Shown: positions 1-7,796 of the stretch, piece by piece
Position numbering within the stretch: position 1 is the first letter of the stretch
Layout of the letters: every line of letters begins with the position of its first letter
DNA from: Ignavibacteria bacterium
GTDB taxonomy: Bacteria; Bacteroidota; Ignavibacteria; Tepidaquicellales; Tepidaquicellaceae
Direction: 5' to 3'
NCBI GenBank assembly: GCA_041649015.1
Contig: JBAZNU010000005.1
Span: forward strand, 124,001-188,000
Length of the DNA stretch: 64,000 nucleotides
Notes under the pieces: generated by a model
The model's database searches: none
Told to the model about the DNA's origin: nothing
The model's input: the letters and a program-made list of their open reading frames with translations, nothing else
Position numbers and translations under genes: made by a program

Positions 1-1757
1 CATGGGCTGACCTGATGATTCTTACAGGTAACGTTGCTCTCGAATCTATGGGTTTTAAAACTTTCGGATTTGCTGGTGGTCGTGAAGATGTATGGGAACC
101 CGAAGAGGATATTTATTGGGGTAGTGAAACTCAATGGCTTGCTGGAGATAAACGTTATTCTGGTGAGCGTGACCTTGATAATCCTATGGCTGCTGTTCAG
201 ATGGGATTAATTTATGTAAATCCTGAAGGTCCGAACGGAAATCCCGATCCTCTTGCAGCTGCTAAGGATATACGAGAAACTTTTGCTCGTATGGCAATGA
301 ATGATGAAGAAACTGTCGCACTTATCGCTGGCGGTCATACATTCGGAAAAACTCACGGAGCAGGTGACGCCAAACATGTCGGCCCTGAGCCCGAAGCTGC
401 TGACATTGAAGAGCAGGGTCTCGGTTGGAAAAATTCTTACGGTACTGGTAAAGGCGGCGATACTATCACAAGCGGTCTCGAAGTTACTTGGACAAGCACC
501 CCTACTAAATGGAGCAATAATTTCTTCTGGAATCTTTTTGGTTATGATTGGGAACTTACGAAGAGCCCCGCAGGTGCTCATCAGTGGATTCCAAAGCATG
601 GTGCTGGTGCAAATTCAATCCCGGACGCACACGACCCCAATAAACGTCATGCGCCAACTATGCTCACAACAGACCTTGCATTGCGATTTGATCCGGTTTA
701 TGAAAAAATCTCAAGACGTTTTTACGAAAATCCCGATGAATTCGCTGATGCTTTTGCACGCGCTTGGTTTAAACTTACACATCGTGATATGGGTCCGAAA
801 TCCCGTTACGTCGGTCCTGAAGTTCCTATCGAAGACCTTATTTGGCAGGATCCTATTCCCTCAATTGACCATGAATTAATCGATGATAAAGATATAGCGG
901 ATTTACATACAAAAATTCTTGCTTCGGGCTTATCCGTCTCTCAGTTGGTTTCAACTGCATGGGCTTCTGCATCAACTTTCCGTGGCTCTGATAAACGCGG
1001 TGGTGCTAACGGGGCTCGTATCCGTCTCGCACCTCAAAAAGACTGGGCTGTAAACAATCCTTCTCAACTTTCTAAGGTTCTCGAAAAGCTGGAAAAAATT
1101 CAATCAGAATTTAACAAAGCTCAAACAAAAGGTAAAAAGGTTTCTCTTGCTGATATTATTGTACTGGCAGGTTGTGCTGGAGTCGAAAAAGCAGCGAAGG
1201 ACGCAGGCTATGATGTTAAAGTTCCATTCTCACCTGGACGTATGGATACATCTCAGGAACAGACAGACGTTGAATCATTCGCAGTACTTGAACCTCTCGC
1301 TGACGGATTCCGCAATTATTTAAAAGCCAAATTCTCGGTTTCTACAGAAGAGCTGCTTGTTGATAAAGCTCAGTTGCTGAGGTTAACAGCACCCGAAATG
1401 ACAGTGCTTGTCGGTGGTATGCGTGTGCTTAACACAAACTTTGATAATTCCAAACTCGGTGTTTTCACTTCTCGTCCCGAAACTCTGACAAACGATTTCT
1501 TCGTTAACCTGCTCGATATGAGTACGGTTTGGAAACCGGTTTCAGAAGACAAAGAAATCTTTGAAGGCCTCGATCGCAAATCTGGTGCTAAGAAATGGAC
1601 AGCGACTCGTGCTGATCTTGTTTTCGGTTCAAATTCAGAACTGAGAGCTCTTGCAGAAGTTTACGGTTGTTCCGACTCTGGCGAAAAATTCGTAATGGAT
1701 TTCATCGCAGCTTGGAACAAAGTTATGAACCTCGATCGCTTTGATTTAGCAAAATAA
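1..1757 (+). CDS. katG: Catalase-peroxidase KatG, 5' truncated by window edge
   Basis: This is the C-terminal ~585 residues of a bifunctional haem catalase-peroxidase, which removes H2O2. The reading frame is open from base 3 (Trp-Ala-Asp-Leu), so the ATG at 15 is internal and the true start lies outside the window. The proximal haem-ligand region GGHTFGKTHG is present, with His at 336-338. The Tyr of LIYVNPEGP (213-215) and the Met of FARMAMND (291-293) match two members of the Met-Tyr-Trp adduct known in the family; the Trp would lie upstream. The second, haem-less peroxidase-like domain is complete and ends in the typical VMNLDRFDL. A strong terminator follows directly, so the gene is the last of its transcript. 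Identification is secure. Confidence 0.97.
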   Translation, partial: WADLMILTGNVALESMGFKTFGFAGGREDVWEPEEDIYWGSETQWLAGDKRYSGERDLDNPMAAVQMGLIYVNPEGPNGNPDPLAAAKDIRETFARMAMNDEETVALIAGGHTFGKTHGAGDAKHVGPEPEAADIEEQGLGWKNSYGTGKGGDTITSGLEVTWTSTPTKWSNNFFWNLFGYDWELTKSPAGAHQWIPKHGAGANSIPDAHDPNKRHAPTMLTTDLALRFDPVYEKISRRFYENPDEFADAFARAWFKLTHRDMGPKSRYVGPEVPIEDLIWQDPIPSIDHELIDDKDIADLHTKILASGLSVSQLVSTAWASASTFRGSDKRGGANGARIRLAPQKDWAVNNPSQLSKVLEKLEKIQSEFNKAQTKGKKVSLADIIVLAGCAGVEKAAKDAGYDVKVPFSPGRMDTSQEQTDVESFAVLEPLADGFRNYLKAKFSVSTEELLVDKAQLLRLTAPEMTVLVGGMRVLNTNFDNSKLGVFTSRPETLTNDFFVNLLDMSTVWKPVSEDKEIFEGLDRKSGAKKWTATRADLVFGSNSELRALAEVYGCSDSGEKFVMDFIAAWNKVMNLDRFDLAK

Positions 1758-1775
1758 ATAAAGAAACAATAATAC

Positions 1776-1806
1776 AAGGTGGTCTGTTTTCAGACCACCT
1801 TTTTTA
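1776..1806 (+). terminator. Rho-independent terminator of katG
   Basis: A perfect 10-bp stem (AGGTGGTCTG / CAGACCACCT) with a TTTT loop is followed by a T-run, 19 bases after the katG stop codon. Confidence 0.93.
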
Positions 1807-1902
1807 CTTCAGGATACAATAAAATAACTCATAAATTAATCCAATCTTCTCTCCTTAAATCATAAAAAATAGTAAACATTTCCCGTCATCATAAATACGA
1901 GA

Positions 1903-1942
1903 AAGTGACAAAAACGACATAAATATGTCATTTTTGTCACTT
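1903..1942. repeat. Long inverted repeat (18-bp arms, AAAT loop)
   Basis: The arms 1903-1920 and 1925-1942 are complementary except for one C/A mismatch, with only four bases between them. The arms begin AAGTGACA and end TGTCACTT. No T-run follows, so a simple terminator is unlikely. It could be an operator, an RNA structure or a remnant of a small mobile element. Confidence 0.85.
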
Positions 1943-2040
1943 ATTAAAAATTATTACCAATTTATGACTTCTACTCTAACTATTTCCAAATTATGCTTGG
2001 TATTTCAATGGTGATTCTTAAGCGATTTTTTCGTACTAAA

Positions 2041-2117
2041 AATGCGGTAAAAGTGCGGTGAAAATGCGGTTGATTTGCAGTTGATTTGCGGTGAAAATGC
2101 GGTGTTACTGCGGTGTA
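2041..2117. repeat. Tandem array A, seven 11-bp units
   Basis: Seven consecutive 11-bp units can be read without gaps, with consensus near AATGCGGTGAA. Variants include AATGCGGTAAA, AGTGCGGTGAA, TTTGCAGTTGA and ACTGCGGTGTA. The TGC-GT core is kept while flanking bases vary. There are no unique spacers, so this is not CRISPR. The array ends about 156 bp before the DUF6266-like gene. Confidence 0.9.
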
Positions 2118-2273
2118 ATGATAATTTCTTTCATTTCTCTAATTCGCGACCTAAAAACTATAAAATTTTGTATTGCATATTATTGCCATCTTTGTTAACT
2201 TTTACATCTAAGTATTATCTTATATAAATTTGAACATCGTTTAGTATAAAAAAGTTCCTTAATTAATTATAGT

Positions 2274-3002
2274 ATGCCAAGATTAATCAATACAATTCTC
2301 GGAAAGGTAAAAGGTACTCTCAACGACCTGACTTTCTTCTATAAAAATAATGTTCAGTTCGTTAAATCACGTAAGAAACCTCATGCAAAATCCTGGAAGA
2401 ATTCTGTTCTTGCTAAAAATAACAGAAGACAGTTTGCTAACTCTCACTTTTTCTCCAAAATAATTACTCATGAAAAAGAAATCTATGACCTCTGGAAGTC
2501 GGCAAATGTCAAGGGCAGCTCACCCTATTTTAAAGTTCATTCTTACAATCGAACAAAATGTACTCATAAAGGATTAACCGAAAAGAATGTGATTACTCCT
2601 GATAGTATTCCTATATCAGTTGAAAATCTTGTTATGCGAAAAGATACCTTATCATTCAGCTTCAAACTGTTCAGGAAAAATAATGATTACCTCTCAGCTC
2701 CTTTCTCTCTTTTCATTTGTGCTATGCTTACTAATGGTATTATTCCATCTAATATTGATGGTGTCTATGCAGATTTTTTATATAAAGATATTACCGAAGA
2801 AATTTCTGAATACACAGAAGTACAGATAACTTTCAACAGTAGACTATCGGAATTTGAAATTCCGAATTTTAAAGAATTATATATATTTATCGCTGCTGCA
2901 AAGAAAATCGACGATAGCTTTGAATGGTCGTCAACTTATACAAAAATGTTCGATATTTCTGCTTTTAATAATAAATGGTACCTTGATAGCGAAATAAAGT
3001 AA
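2274..3002 (+). CDS. DUF6266-like protein of unknown function (paralog 1)
   Basis: This 242-residue protein has no signal peptide or membrane segment. The N-terminal 80 residues are basic and begin with an ILGKVKGTLNDLTF pattern, which resembles DUF6266-type proteins of Bacteroidota; function is unknown. It is homologous to the minus-strand protein at 42039-42803. The two share the ILG start pattern, a basic linker, a [YF]-x-[LF]-W segment near residues 70-75 and a C-terminal block (LYIFIAAAK.. EWS.. ..DIS against LYVMIAAVK.. EWS.. ..DIS). The gene stands alone, without close neighbours on its strand, and an 11-bp tandem array lies just upstream. Its surface-exposed basic N-terminus suggests nucleic-acid or ribosome contact, but that is inference only. 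Confidence 0.75.
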   Translation: MPRLINTILGKVKGTLNDLTFFYKNNVQFVKSRKKPHAKSWKNSVLAKNNRRQFANSHFFSKIITHEKEIYDLWKSANVKGSSPYFKVHSYNRTKCTHKGLTEKNVITPDSIPISVENLVMRKDTLSFSFKLFRKNNDYLSAPFSLFICAMLTNGIIPSNIDGVYADFLYKDITEEISEYTEVQITFNSRLSEFEIPNFKELYIFIAAAKKIDDSFEWSSTYTKMFDISAFNNKWYLDSEIK

Positions 3003-3225
3003 TTTTAAAAGATAAAGATTAAAAATATATCCGGTAATACAGATGGCTCTCAGTAGTTGAAATTCTATTCTGTTTCCCTTATTTGCCTGTATTAGTGAAA
3101 CTTGAATAAAATCCTCTTTTTGATATACATCCTTGTGTTTTCAAGGTCATAATTCAAAAAAATCGTAATAATTCCTTTATTTCCATTTAATATCATCTTG
3201 AAATTTCTTAACTTAACTAAATTAT

Positions 3226-3828
3226 TTGAATTTGAATATTTGTGTGTTTGCTTCAGGTTCTGGCTCTAATTTCAGGGCTTTGCTTGAAGCAAGAAAAAGT
3301 AACTACATCAAGTCTGAGTTTAAACTTTTAATTACCAATAACTCCCGTTGCGGAGCCGTTGATATTGCAAAGGAGTTTGATGTCGAAAGCTTTCATATCA
3401 GTAGAAAAGTTTTTCATGACCTGAATGATTCAGATTATGCAAAACTCTTCTCTGACTTGCTGGATAAATACAGTATTAACTTGATTGTACTCGCTGGTTA
3501 CATGAAGATGATTGAACCCGCTGTTATTAGAAAATTCAAAAACAGAATCATTAACATTCATCCTGCTCTGCTTCCATCGTTCGGTGGAAAAGGCATGTAT
3601 GGTATGAATGTACATAAAGCTGTTATTGATTCGGGTGCTAAAGAATCCGGAGTCACAATTCATTTAGTCGACGAAATTTATGATAACGGAAGAATACTTT
3701 TACAGGAAAAAGTAAATGTTGATTCTAATGATGATGAGCTCACTCTTCAGAAAAAGGTTCTTACCCTTGAACATAAATATTTCAAAGAGGTTATTAAACA
3801 AATCGAAGAAGGTAAATTAGTTTTATAA
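3226..3828 (+). CDS. purN: Phosphoribosylglycinamide formyltransferase PurN
   Basis: This enzyme transfers a formyl group from 10-formyl-THF to GAR in purine synthesis, in the cytosol. The 200 residues match the usual length. The substrate-binding start ASGSGSNFRALL follows the first strand. The catalytic triad is visible as Asn110 and His112 in NIHPALLPSFGGKG and Asp153 in HLVDEIYDNG (E. coli Asn106, His108, Asp144). The start codon is TTG; no ATG fits in front of the conserved first strand. One base separates its stop from the purH start, so the two form an operon for neighbouring formyl-transfer steps of the pathway. Confidence 0.96.
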   Translation: MNLNICVFASGSGSNFRALLEARKSNYIKSEFKLLITNNSRCGAVDIAKEFDVESFHISRKVFHDLNDSDYAKLFSDLLDKYSINLIVLAGYMKMIEPAVIRKFKNRIINIHPALLPSFGGKGMYGMNVHKAVIDSGAKESGVTIHLVDEIYDNGRILLQEKVNVDSNDDELTLQKKVLTLEHKYFKEVIKQIEEGKLVL

Positions 3829-3829
3829 A

Positions 3830-5323
3830 ATGAAAAAGACAGCTTTAATTAGTGTTTACTACAAAGACGGACTCTTGCAGTTTGCAAAAGAACTAATAGA
3901 CAGAAATTTTGAAATTGTTTCTACTGGAGGTACAAGTAAATTTCTGTCAGAAAATAATATTCCTGTTACTACTGTTGAATCAATCACTAACTTTCCCGAA
4001 GTTCTAAACGGTAGAGTGAAAACACTCCACCCGGGCGTCTTCTCTGGAATCCTTGCTCAAAAGGATAATCCGGAGCATATTTCACAACTCGCAAACCACA
4101 ATCTTAAATCTTTTGACTTGATTGTAGTTACTCTTTATCCGTTTGCTGAAACTATTGCCGAACCGGGAGTCCAACTCGAAGATGCAATAGAAAAGATTGA
4201 TATCGGAGGGGTTAGTCTCATTCGTGCTGCAGCTAAAAACTATTCCTCAGTCAGCGTTCTTGTTAAACAGTCTCAGTACGACGATTACCTGAATGAATTC
4301 GATAAAACAAACGGAAGCATTTCGAATCAGTTTTCTCTTGACCTTGCAGCGGATGCATTTACTCTCATATCAAAATACGATGACGATATTAAAGACTATT
4401 TCAGAGATTTAACTAAAAATGATTCCGGTCTTCGTTACGGTGAGAATCCTCATCAGAAAGCAAGCTTTGAAAAAACTAACTTTGATGACATCTTTGAAGT
4501 ATTCCACGGTAAAGAACTTTCTTACAACAACCTTCTGGATGTGGATGCCGCTCACTCACTCATTAATGAATTCATTAACAATGAACCCACAACAGCAATA
4601 GTAAAACACGGAAATCCTTGCGGAGTGGCAACCGCTAAGACTTTGAGGGAATCATACCTGAGAGCTTTTGAATCCGATACTGCTTCACCTTTTGGAGGAA
4701 TAATAATCTTTAATAAAACTCTTGATATTGAGACAGCGATTGAAGCCGACAAAATTTTCTCTGAAATTATTCTTGCACCTGCATATGGCGACGGAGTCCT
4801 TGATTTGTTAATGAAAAAGAAGAATAGAAGATTAATTATTTTTAATTTCTATGAAAGCTTTAAAGAAAGCAGGGAAATAACAGGTGGAATACTACATCAG
4901 GATAGAGATAACATCGTTTTTAATAAAGATGAGATTAAATGTGTTACTTCTAAACAACCCGAAGTTAAGCAAATGCAAGACATGGAATTTGCATATAAAA
5001 TCGTAAAACATACAAAATCTAATGCCGTTGTTTTTGTTAAAGATCAGCAGACAGTAGGTGTTGGTGGAGGTCAACCGTCGCGTATCGATTCAACAAAAAT
5101 TGCAGTTTCAAAGGCAAAACAGTTTGGACTTAATCTTAATGGTTCAGTAGTTGCTTCAGATGCTTACTTTCCGTTTGCGGATGGACTTATAGCAACAGCA
5201 GAAGCTGGTGCTGCAGCAGTTATTCAGCCAGGCGGATCTGTCAGAGATGATGAAGTAATAAAAGAAGCTGATGCTAGAGGCCTTTGCATGGTTTTTACAG
5301 GTTACAGACATTTCAGACATTAA
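3830..5323 (+). CDS. purH: Bifunctional AICAR formyltransferase / IMP cyclohydrolase PurH
   Basis: This enzyme performs the last two steps of IMP synthesis. The N-terminal MGS-like cyclohydrolase domain occupies roughly residues 1-185 (STGGTSKFL, then GRVKTLHPGVFSGIL). The C-terminal AICAR formyltransferase domain begins near LRYGENPHQKA (201-211) and carries Lys259-His260 in the catalytic KHGNPCG motif; the end is GLCMVFTGYRHFRH. At 497 residues it is slightly short for the family (about 510-530) but no domain is missing. It is co-transcribed with purN. Confidence 0.97.
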   Translation: MKKTALISVYYKDGLLQFAKELIDRNFEIVSTGGTSKFLSENNIPVTTVESITNFPEVLNGRVKTLHPGVFSGILAQKDNPEHISQLANHNLKSFDLIVVTLYPFAETIAEPGVQLEDAIEKIDIGGVSLIRAAAKNYSSVSVLVKQSQYDDYLNEFDKTNGSISNQFSLDLAADAFTLISKYDDDIKDYFRDLTKNDSGLRYGENPHQKASFEKTNFDDIFEVFHGKELSYNNLLDVDAAHSLINEFINNEPTTAIVKHGNPCGVATAKTLRESYLRAFESDTASPFGGIIIFNKTLDIETAIEADKIFSEIILAPAYGDGVLDLLMKKKNRRLIIFNFYESFKESREITGGILHQDRDNIVFNKDEIKCVTSKQPEVKQMQDMEFAYKIVKHTKSNAVVFVKDQQTVGVGGGQPSRIDSTKIAVSKAKQFGLNLNGSVVASDAYFPFADGLIATAEAGAAAVIQPGGSVRDDEVIKEADARGLCMVFTGYRHFRH

Positions 5324-5415
5324 TTTAAGTTTTTACATTAATGTTTATTTTAGTTATATTTACGCAATTTTAAATAATTTTATTATAAATTTAAAAATAT
5401 AGTAAGGATTTATAT

Positions 5416-6432
5416 ATGCCGTTTTTAGGAATGTTTTCGAATGATATAGCAATTGATTTGGGGACTGCTAATACATTGATTTATATGAAGGGTAAAGGTA
5501 TAGTATTAAACGAACCTTCTATCGTTACTTTCGATGTTACAACACGAAAGATTGTTGCTATCGGTGAAGAAGCAAAAAAGATGATGGGTAGAGTTCATAA
5601 AGAGTTGAATACTATCAGACCGATGCGCGACGGAGTCATTGCCGACTTTGAGATAGCTGAAGGTATGCTTAAAGATTTTATAAAGAAAATTACTTCGGGA
5701 TTCATGCCTGCTAAAAGAATTGTAATCTGTGTTCCAAGTGGTATTACGGAAGTTGAAAAGCGTGCAGTAAGGGATACAGCTGAAAAGGCAGGTGCAAAAG
5801 AAGTGTTCCTTATTTCCGAACCTATGGCTGCAGCAATTGGTATTGGACTTGACGTTACAGCACCGTTTGGTAATATGATTATTGACATAGGTGGAGGTAC
5901 TACTGAAATTGCTGTAATAGCTCTTTCAGGTATCACGAATGGTGTTTCCATAAGGGTAGCAGGCGATGAATTGACAGAAGCAATCATTAGATTCTTTAGA
6001 GCTAACCAGAATATGCTAATTGGTGAAACAACCGCCGAAAATATTAAATGTCAGGTCGGTTCCGTTATGCCGCTAGAAGAAGAAATTATTATCGAAGTAA
6101 AAGGACGTGACCTTGTAGCAGGTGTTCCTAAGCTTACTGAAGTTAGTTCTATCGAAATTAGGGAAGCTCTTAACGCCCCCGTTCAGCAGATGGTTGAAGC
6201 CGTAAAAGTTGCTCTCGAAAAAACAGCCCCGGAACTATCTTCGGATATTCTCGATAGAGGTATCTTCTTAACCGGCGGTGGTGCTCTATTACAGGGACTC
6301 GACGAAAGGATTAGAGTCGAAACAGGTGTTCCTGTTCATGTTGCTGAAGAACCTTTAACAGCAGTTGCAAGAGGGACAGGTAAAATTCTTGAAGACATTA
6401 GCAAATACAGAAAAGTTTTATTAAGCAGATAG
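5416..6432 (+). CDS. mreB: Rod-shape-determining actin homologue MreB
   Basis: MreB forms membrane-associated filaments that guide lateral cell-wall synthesis. The 338 residues include the phosphate-1 loop IAIDLGTANTLIY near the N-terminus, the phosphate-2 region IDIGGGTTEIAVI and the adenosine motif LTGGGALLQGL. AAGGA lies seven bases before the ATG as ribosome binding site. It heads a block with mreC, mreD, mrdA and rodA, so it implies a rod-shaped or filamentous cell. Confidence 0.97.
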   Translation: MPFLGMFSNDIAIDLGTANTLIYMKGKGIVLNEPSIVTFDVTTRKIVAIGEEAKKMMGRVHKELNTIRPMRDGVIADFEIAEGMLKDFIKKITSGFMPAKRIVICVPSGITEVEKRAVRDTAEKAGAKEVFLISEPMAAAIGIGLDVTAPFGNMIIDIGGGTTEIAVIALSGITNGVSIRVAGDELTEAIIRFFRANQNMLIGETTAENIKCQVGSVMPLEEEIIIEVKGRDLVAGVPKLTEVSSIEIREALNAPVQQMVEAVKVALEKTAPELSSDILDRGIFLTGGGALLQGLDERIRVETGVPVHVAEEPLTAVARGTGKILEDISKYRKVLLSR

Positions 6433-6447
6433 GCTTGAACATATTAA

Positions 6448-7281
6448 TTGAAGAAATTAGGACAACTCATATTAAACCTTAAAGAATATTTGATACTTTC
6501 TGTTCTTATTATTTTTTCTCTGGCTTTTATTTTCTCAAACGATAACACTCAAATAAGGTTCTTACGTGCAATTGCTGTCGGGATGTTTGGCACAGTACAA
6601 AGCGGTATCTCATCCATTCCTAACGTTTTCGAACTTCAAGAAGAAAATAAAATACTGAGAGAGAATAATATCAGACTCTCAAATGATGTCGCTAATCTCA
6701 AAGAAGCAAGACTTGAAAATATCCGACTGTCTAAACTTCTTTCTTTCAAGGAATCCTCAGGACTGGGTCTGGTAAGTGCAAAGATTGTTAACAAATCTGT
6801 TTTCCAGACTCGAAATACAATAACGATTAATGCAGGTGAAGGAGATAGCTTGAACCTGAACATGCCGGTTATTACTGATGCAGGGCTTGTTGGCAGAATT
6901 GTTTCTATGAGTAAGAACTACTCAATAGCCCAGATTCTTTACAACAAGGATTTGAGAATTACCGTCAAAGTTCAGCGCAGCAGAGTAGATGGAATTCTTC
7001 AGTTTGATGGAGTGACAGCATTAAATATAACTAATGTGCCTAAAACCGCCGATGTGCAGATTGGCGATGTTATTATTACATCCGAATATAGCAATCTGTT
7101 TCCTTCAGGTATTCCGGTAGGAACAGTAACTGAAACAGGAAATCTGGATAATCTTTTTATGAAGATTGTAATACAGCCGCTTGTAAATTTTAATACTCTC
7201 GAAAACGTTTTCGTTCTTAAGTCCTACCCGAACAAGGAAAAGTATTTACTGGAAAAAACTTATAATCCTGGACGAAAATGA
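6448..7281 (+). CDS. mreC: Rod-shape-determining protein MreC
   Basis: MreC is a periplasmic scaffold anchored by one N-terminal membrane helix (about residues 14-30). The helix is followed by a coiled coil (residues about 62-95, rich in E, N and L) and the beta-rich MreC domain with GLVGRI and the characteristic DVIITSEYSNLFPSGIPVG block. At 277 residues it has normal length. The predicted start is TTG, 15 bases after mreB. Its stop overlaps the mreD start by four bases (ATGA), which indicates translational coupling. Confidence 0.93.
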   Translation: MKKLGQLILNLKEYLILSVLIIFSLAFIFSNDNTQIRFLRAIAVGMFGTVQSGISSIPNVFELQEENKILRENNIRLSNDVANLKEARLENIRLSKLLSFKESSGLGLVSAKIVNKSVFQTRNTITINAGEGDSLNLNMPVITDAGLVGRIVSMSKNYSIAQILYNKDLRITVKVQRSRVDGILQFDGVTALNITNVPKTADVQIGDVIITSEYSNLFPSGIPVGTVTETGNLDNLFMKIVIQPLVNFNTLENVFVLKSYPNKEKYLLEKTYNPGRK

Positions 7282-7796
7282 ATCTCGATTATAAAGTTTT
7301 ACTAAAATACACAGGGATACTAATAATTATTGTCTTTATTCAAAAGACTTTTATCAATTACATTGCTTTGTCAGATTTTAACATTATACCTGACCTCGTT
7401 ATAATTGCGATTGCTTACATTGGAGCAAAAGAAGGTAAAATTCAGGGGATGTTATTCGGATTTTTCACCGGTCTTCTTGTCGATATTTTAAGCGGTTCTT
7501 TCTTCGGCCTTTCGGCACTATCATACTCACTCGCAGCATTTATTGCCGGATTCTTTAGAACTGAAAATGATAAGTTTATTTACAAGTGGTATTTTATGAT
7601 TACCGTTTTCTCTTCTTCCTTGGTTGCGAATATTATTTATTTTAGCTTTTATTTTCAGGGAACACCACTGAATTTTACATTTGTACTGCTTAGTTATGTT
7701 ATGACATCATCGACTTATACCACCCTTATCAGTTTTATATACACTATAATTCCTCGAAAGAAAGAAATTGACAGGAGATTTATAAGTGAATCGTGA
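7278..7796 (+). CDS. mreD: Rod-shape-determining membrane protein MreD
   Basis: This is a 172-residue integral membrane protein with about five hydrophobic helices. It carries the MreD-typical sequence GMLFGFFTGLLVDILSGSFF followed by GLSALSYSLAAFIAGFFR. It links MreC to the elongasome. It overlaps mreC by four bases and the following penicillin-binding-protein gene by eleven bases. Sequence conservation in MreD is low, so the assignment rests on membrane pattern plus operon position. Confidence 0.9.
   Translation: MNLDYKVLLKYTGILIIIVFIQKTFINYIALSDFNIIPDLVIIAIAYIGAKEGKIQGMLFGFFTGLLVDILSGSFFGLSALSYSLAAFIAGFFRTENDKFIYKWYFMITVFSSSLVANIIYFSFYFQGTPLNFTFVLLSYVMTSSTYTTLISFIYTIIPRKKEIDRRFISES

Larger units (their letters stand above)
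1807..2273. other. Intergenic region with hairpin and tandem array, no gene
   Basis: No convincing coding sequence is present. The region holds an 18-bp-arm inverted repeat (1903-1942) and a seven-unit 11-bp tandem array (2041-2117), both listed separately. The rest is AT-rich and probably contains the promoter of the DUF6266-like gene that starts at 2274. Confidence 0.8.

Noticed and set aside
15..1757. ATG at 15 as the start of katG
   Set aside because: The frame is open to the left edge and the sequence before it (WADL) is conserved in KatG, so it is internal.
2041..2117. Possible CRISPR array
   Set aside because: The units are contiguous with no unique spacers, and are too short; no cas genes are in the window. 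The same holds for the other three arrays.
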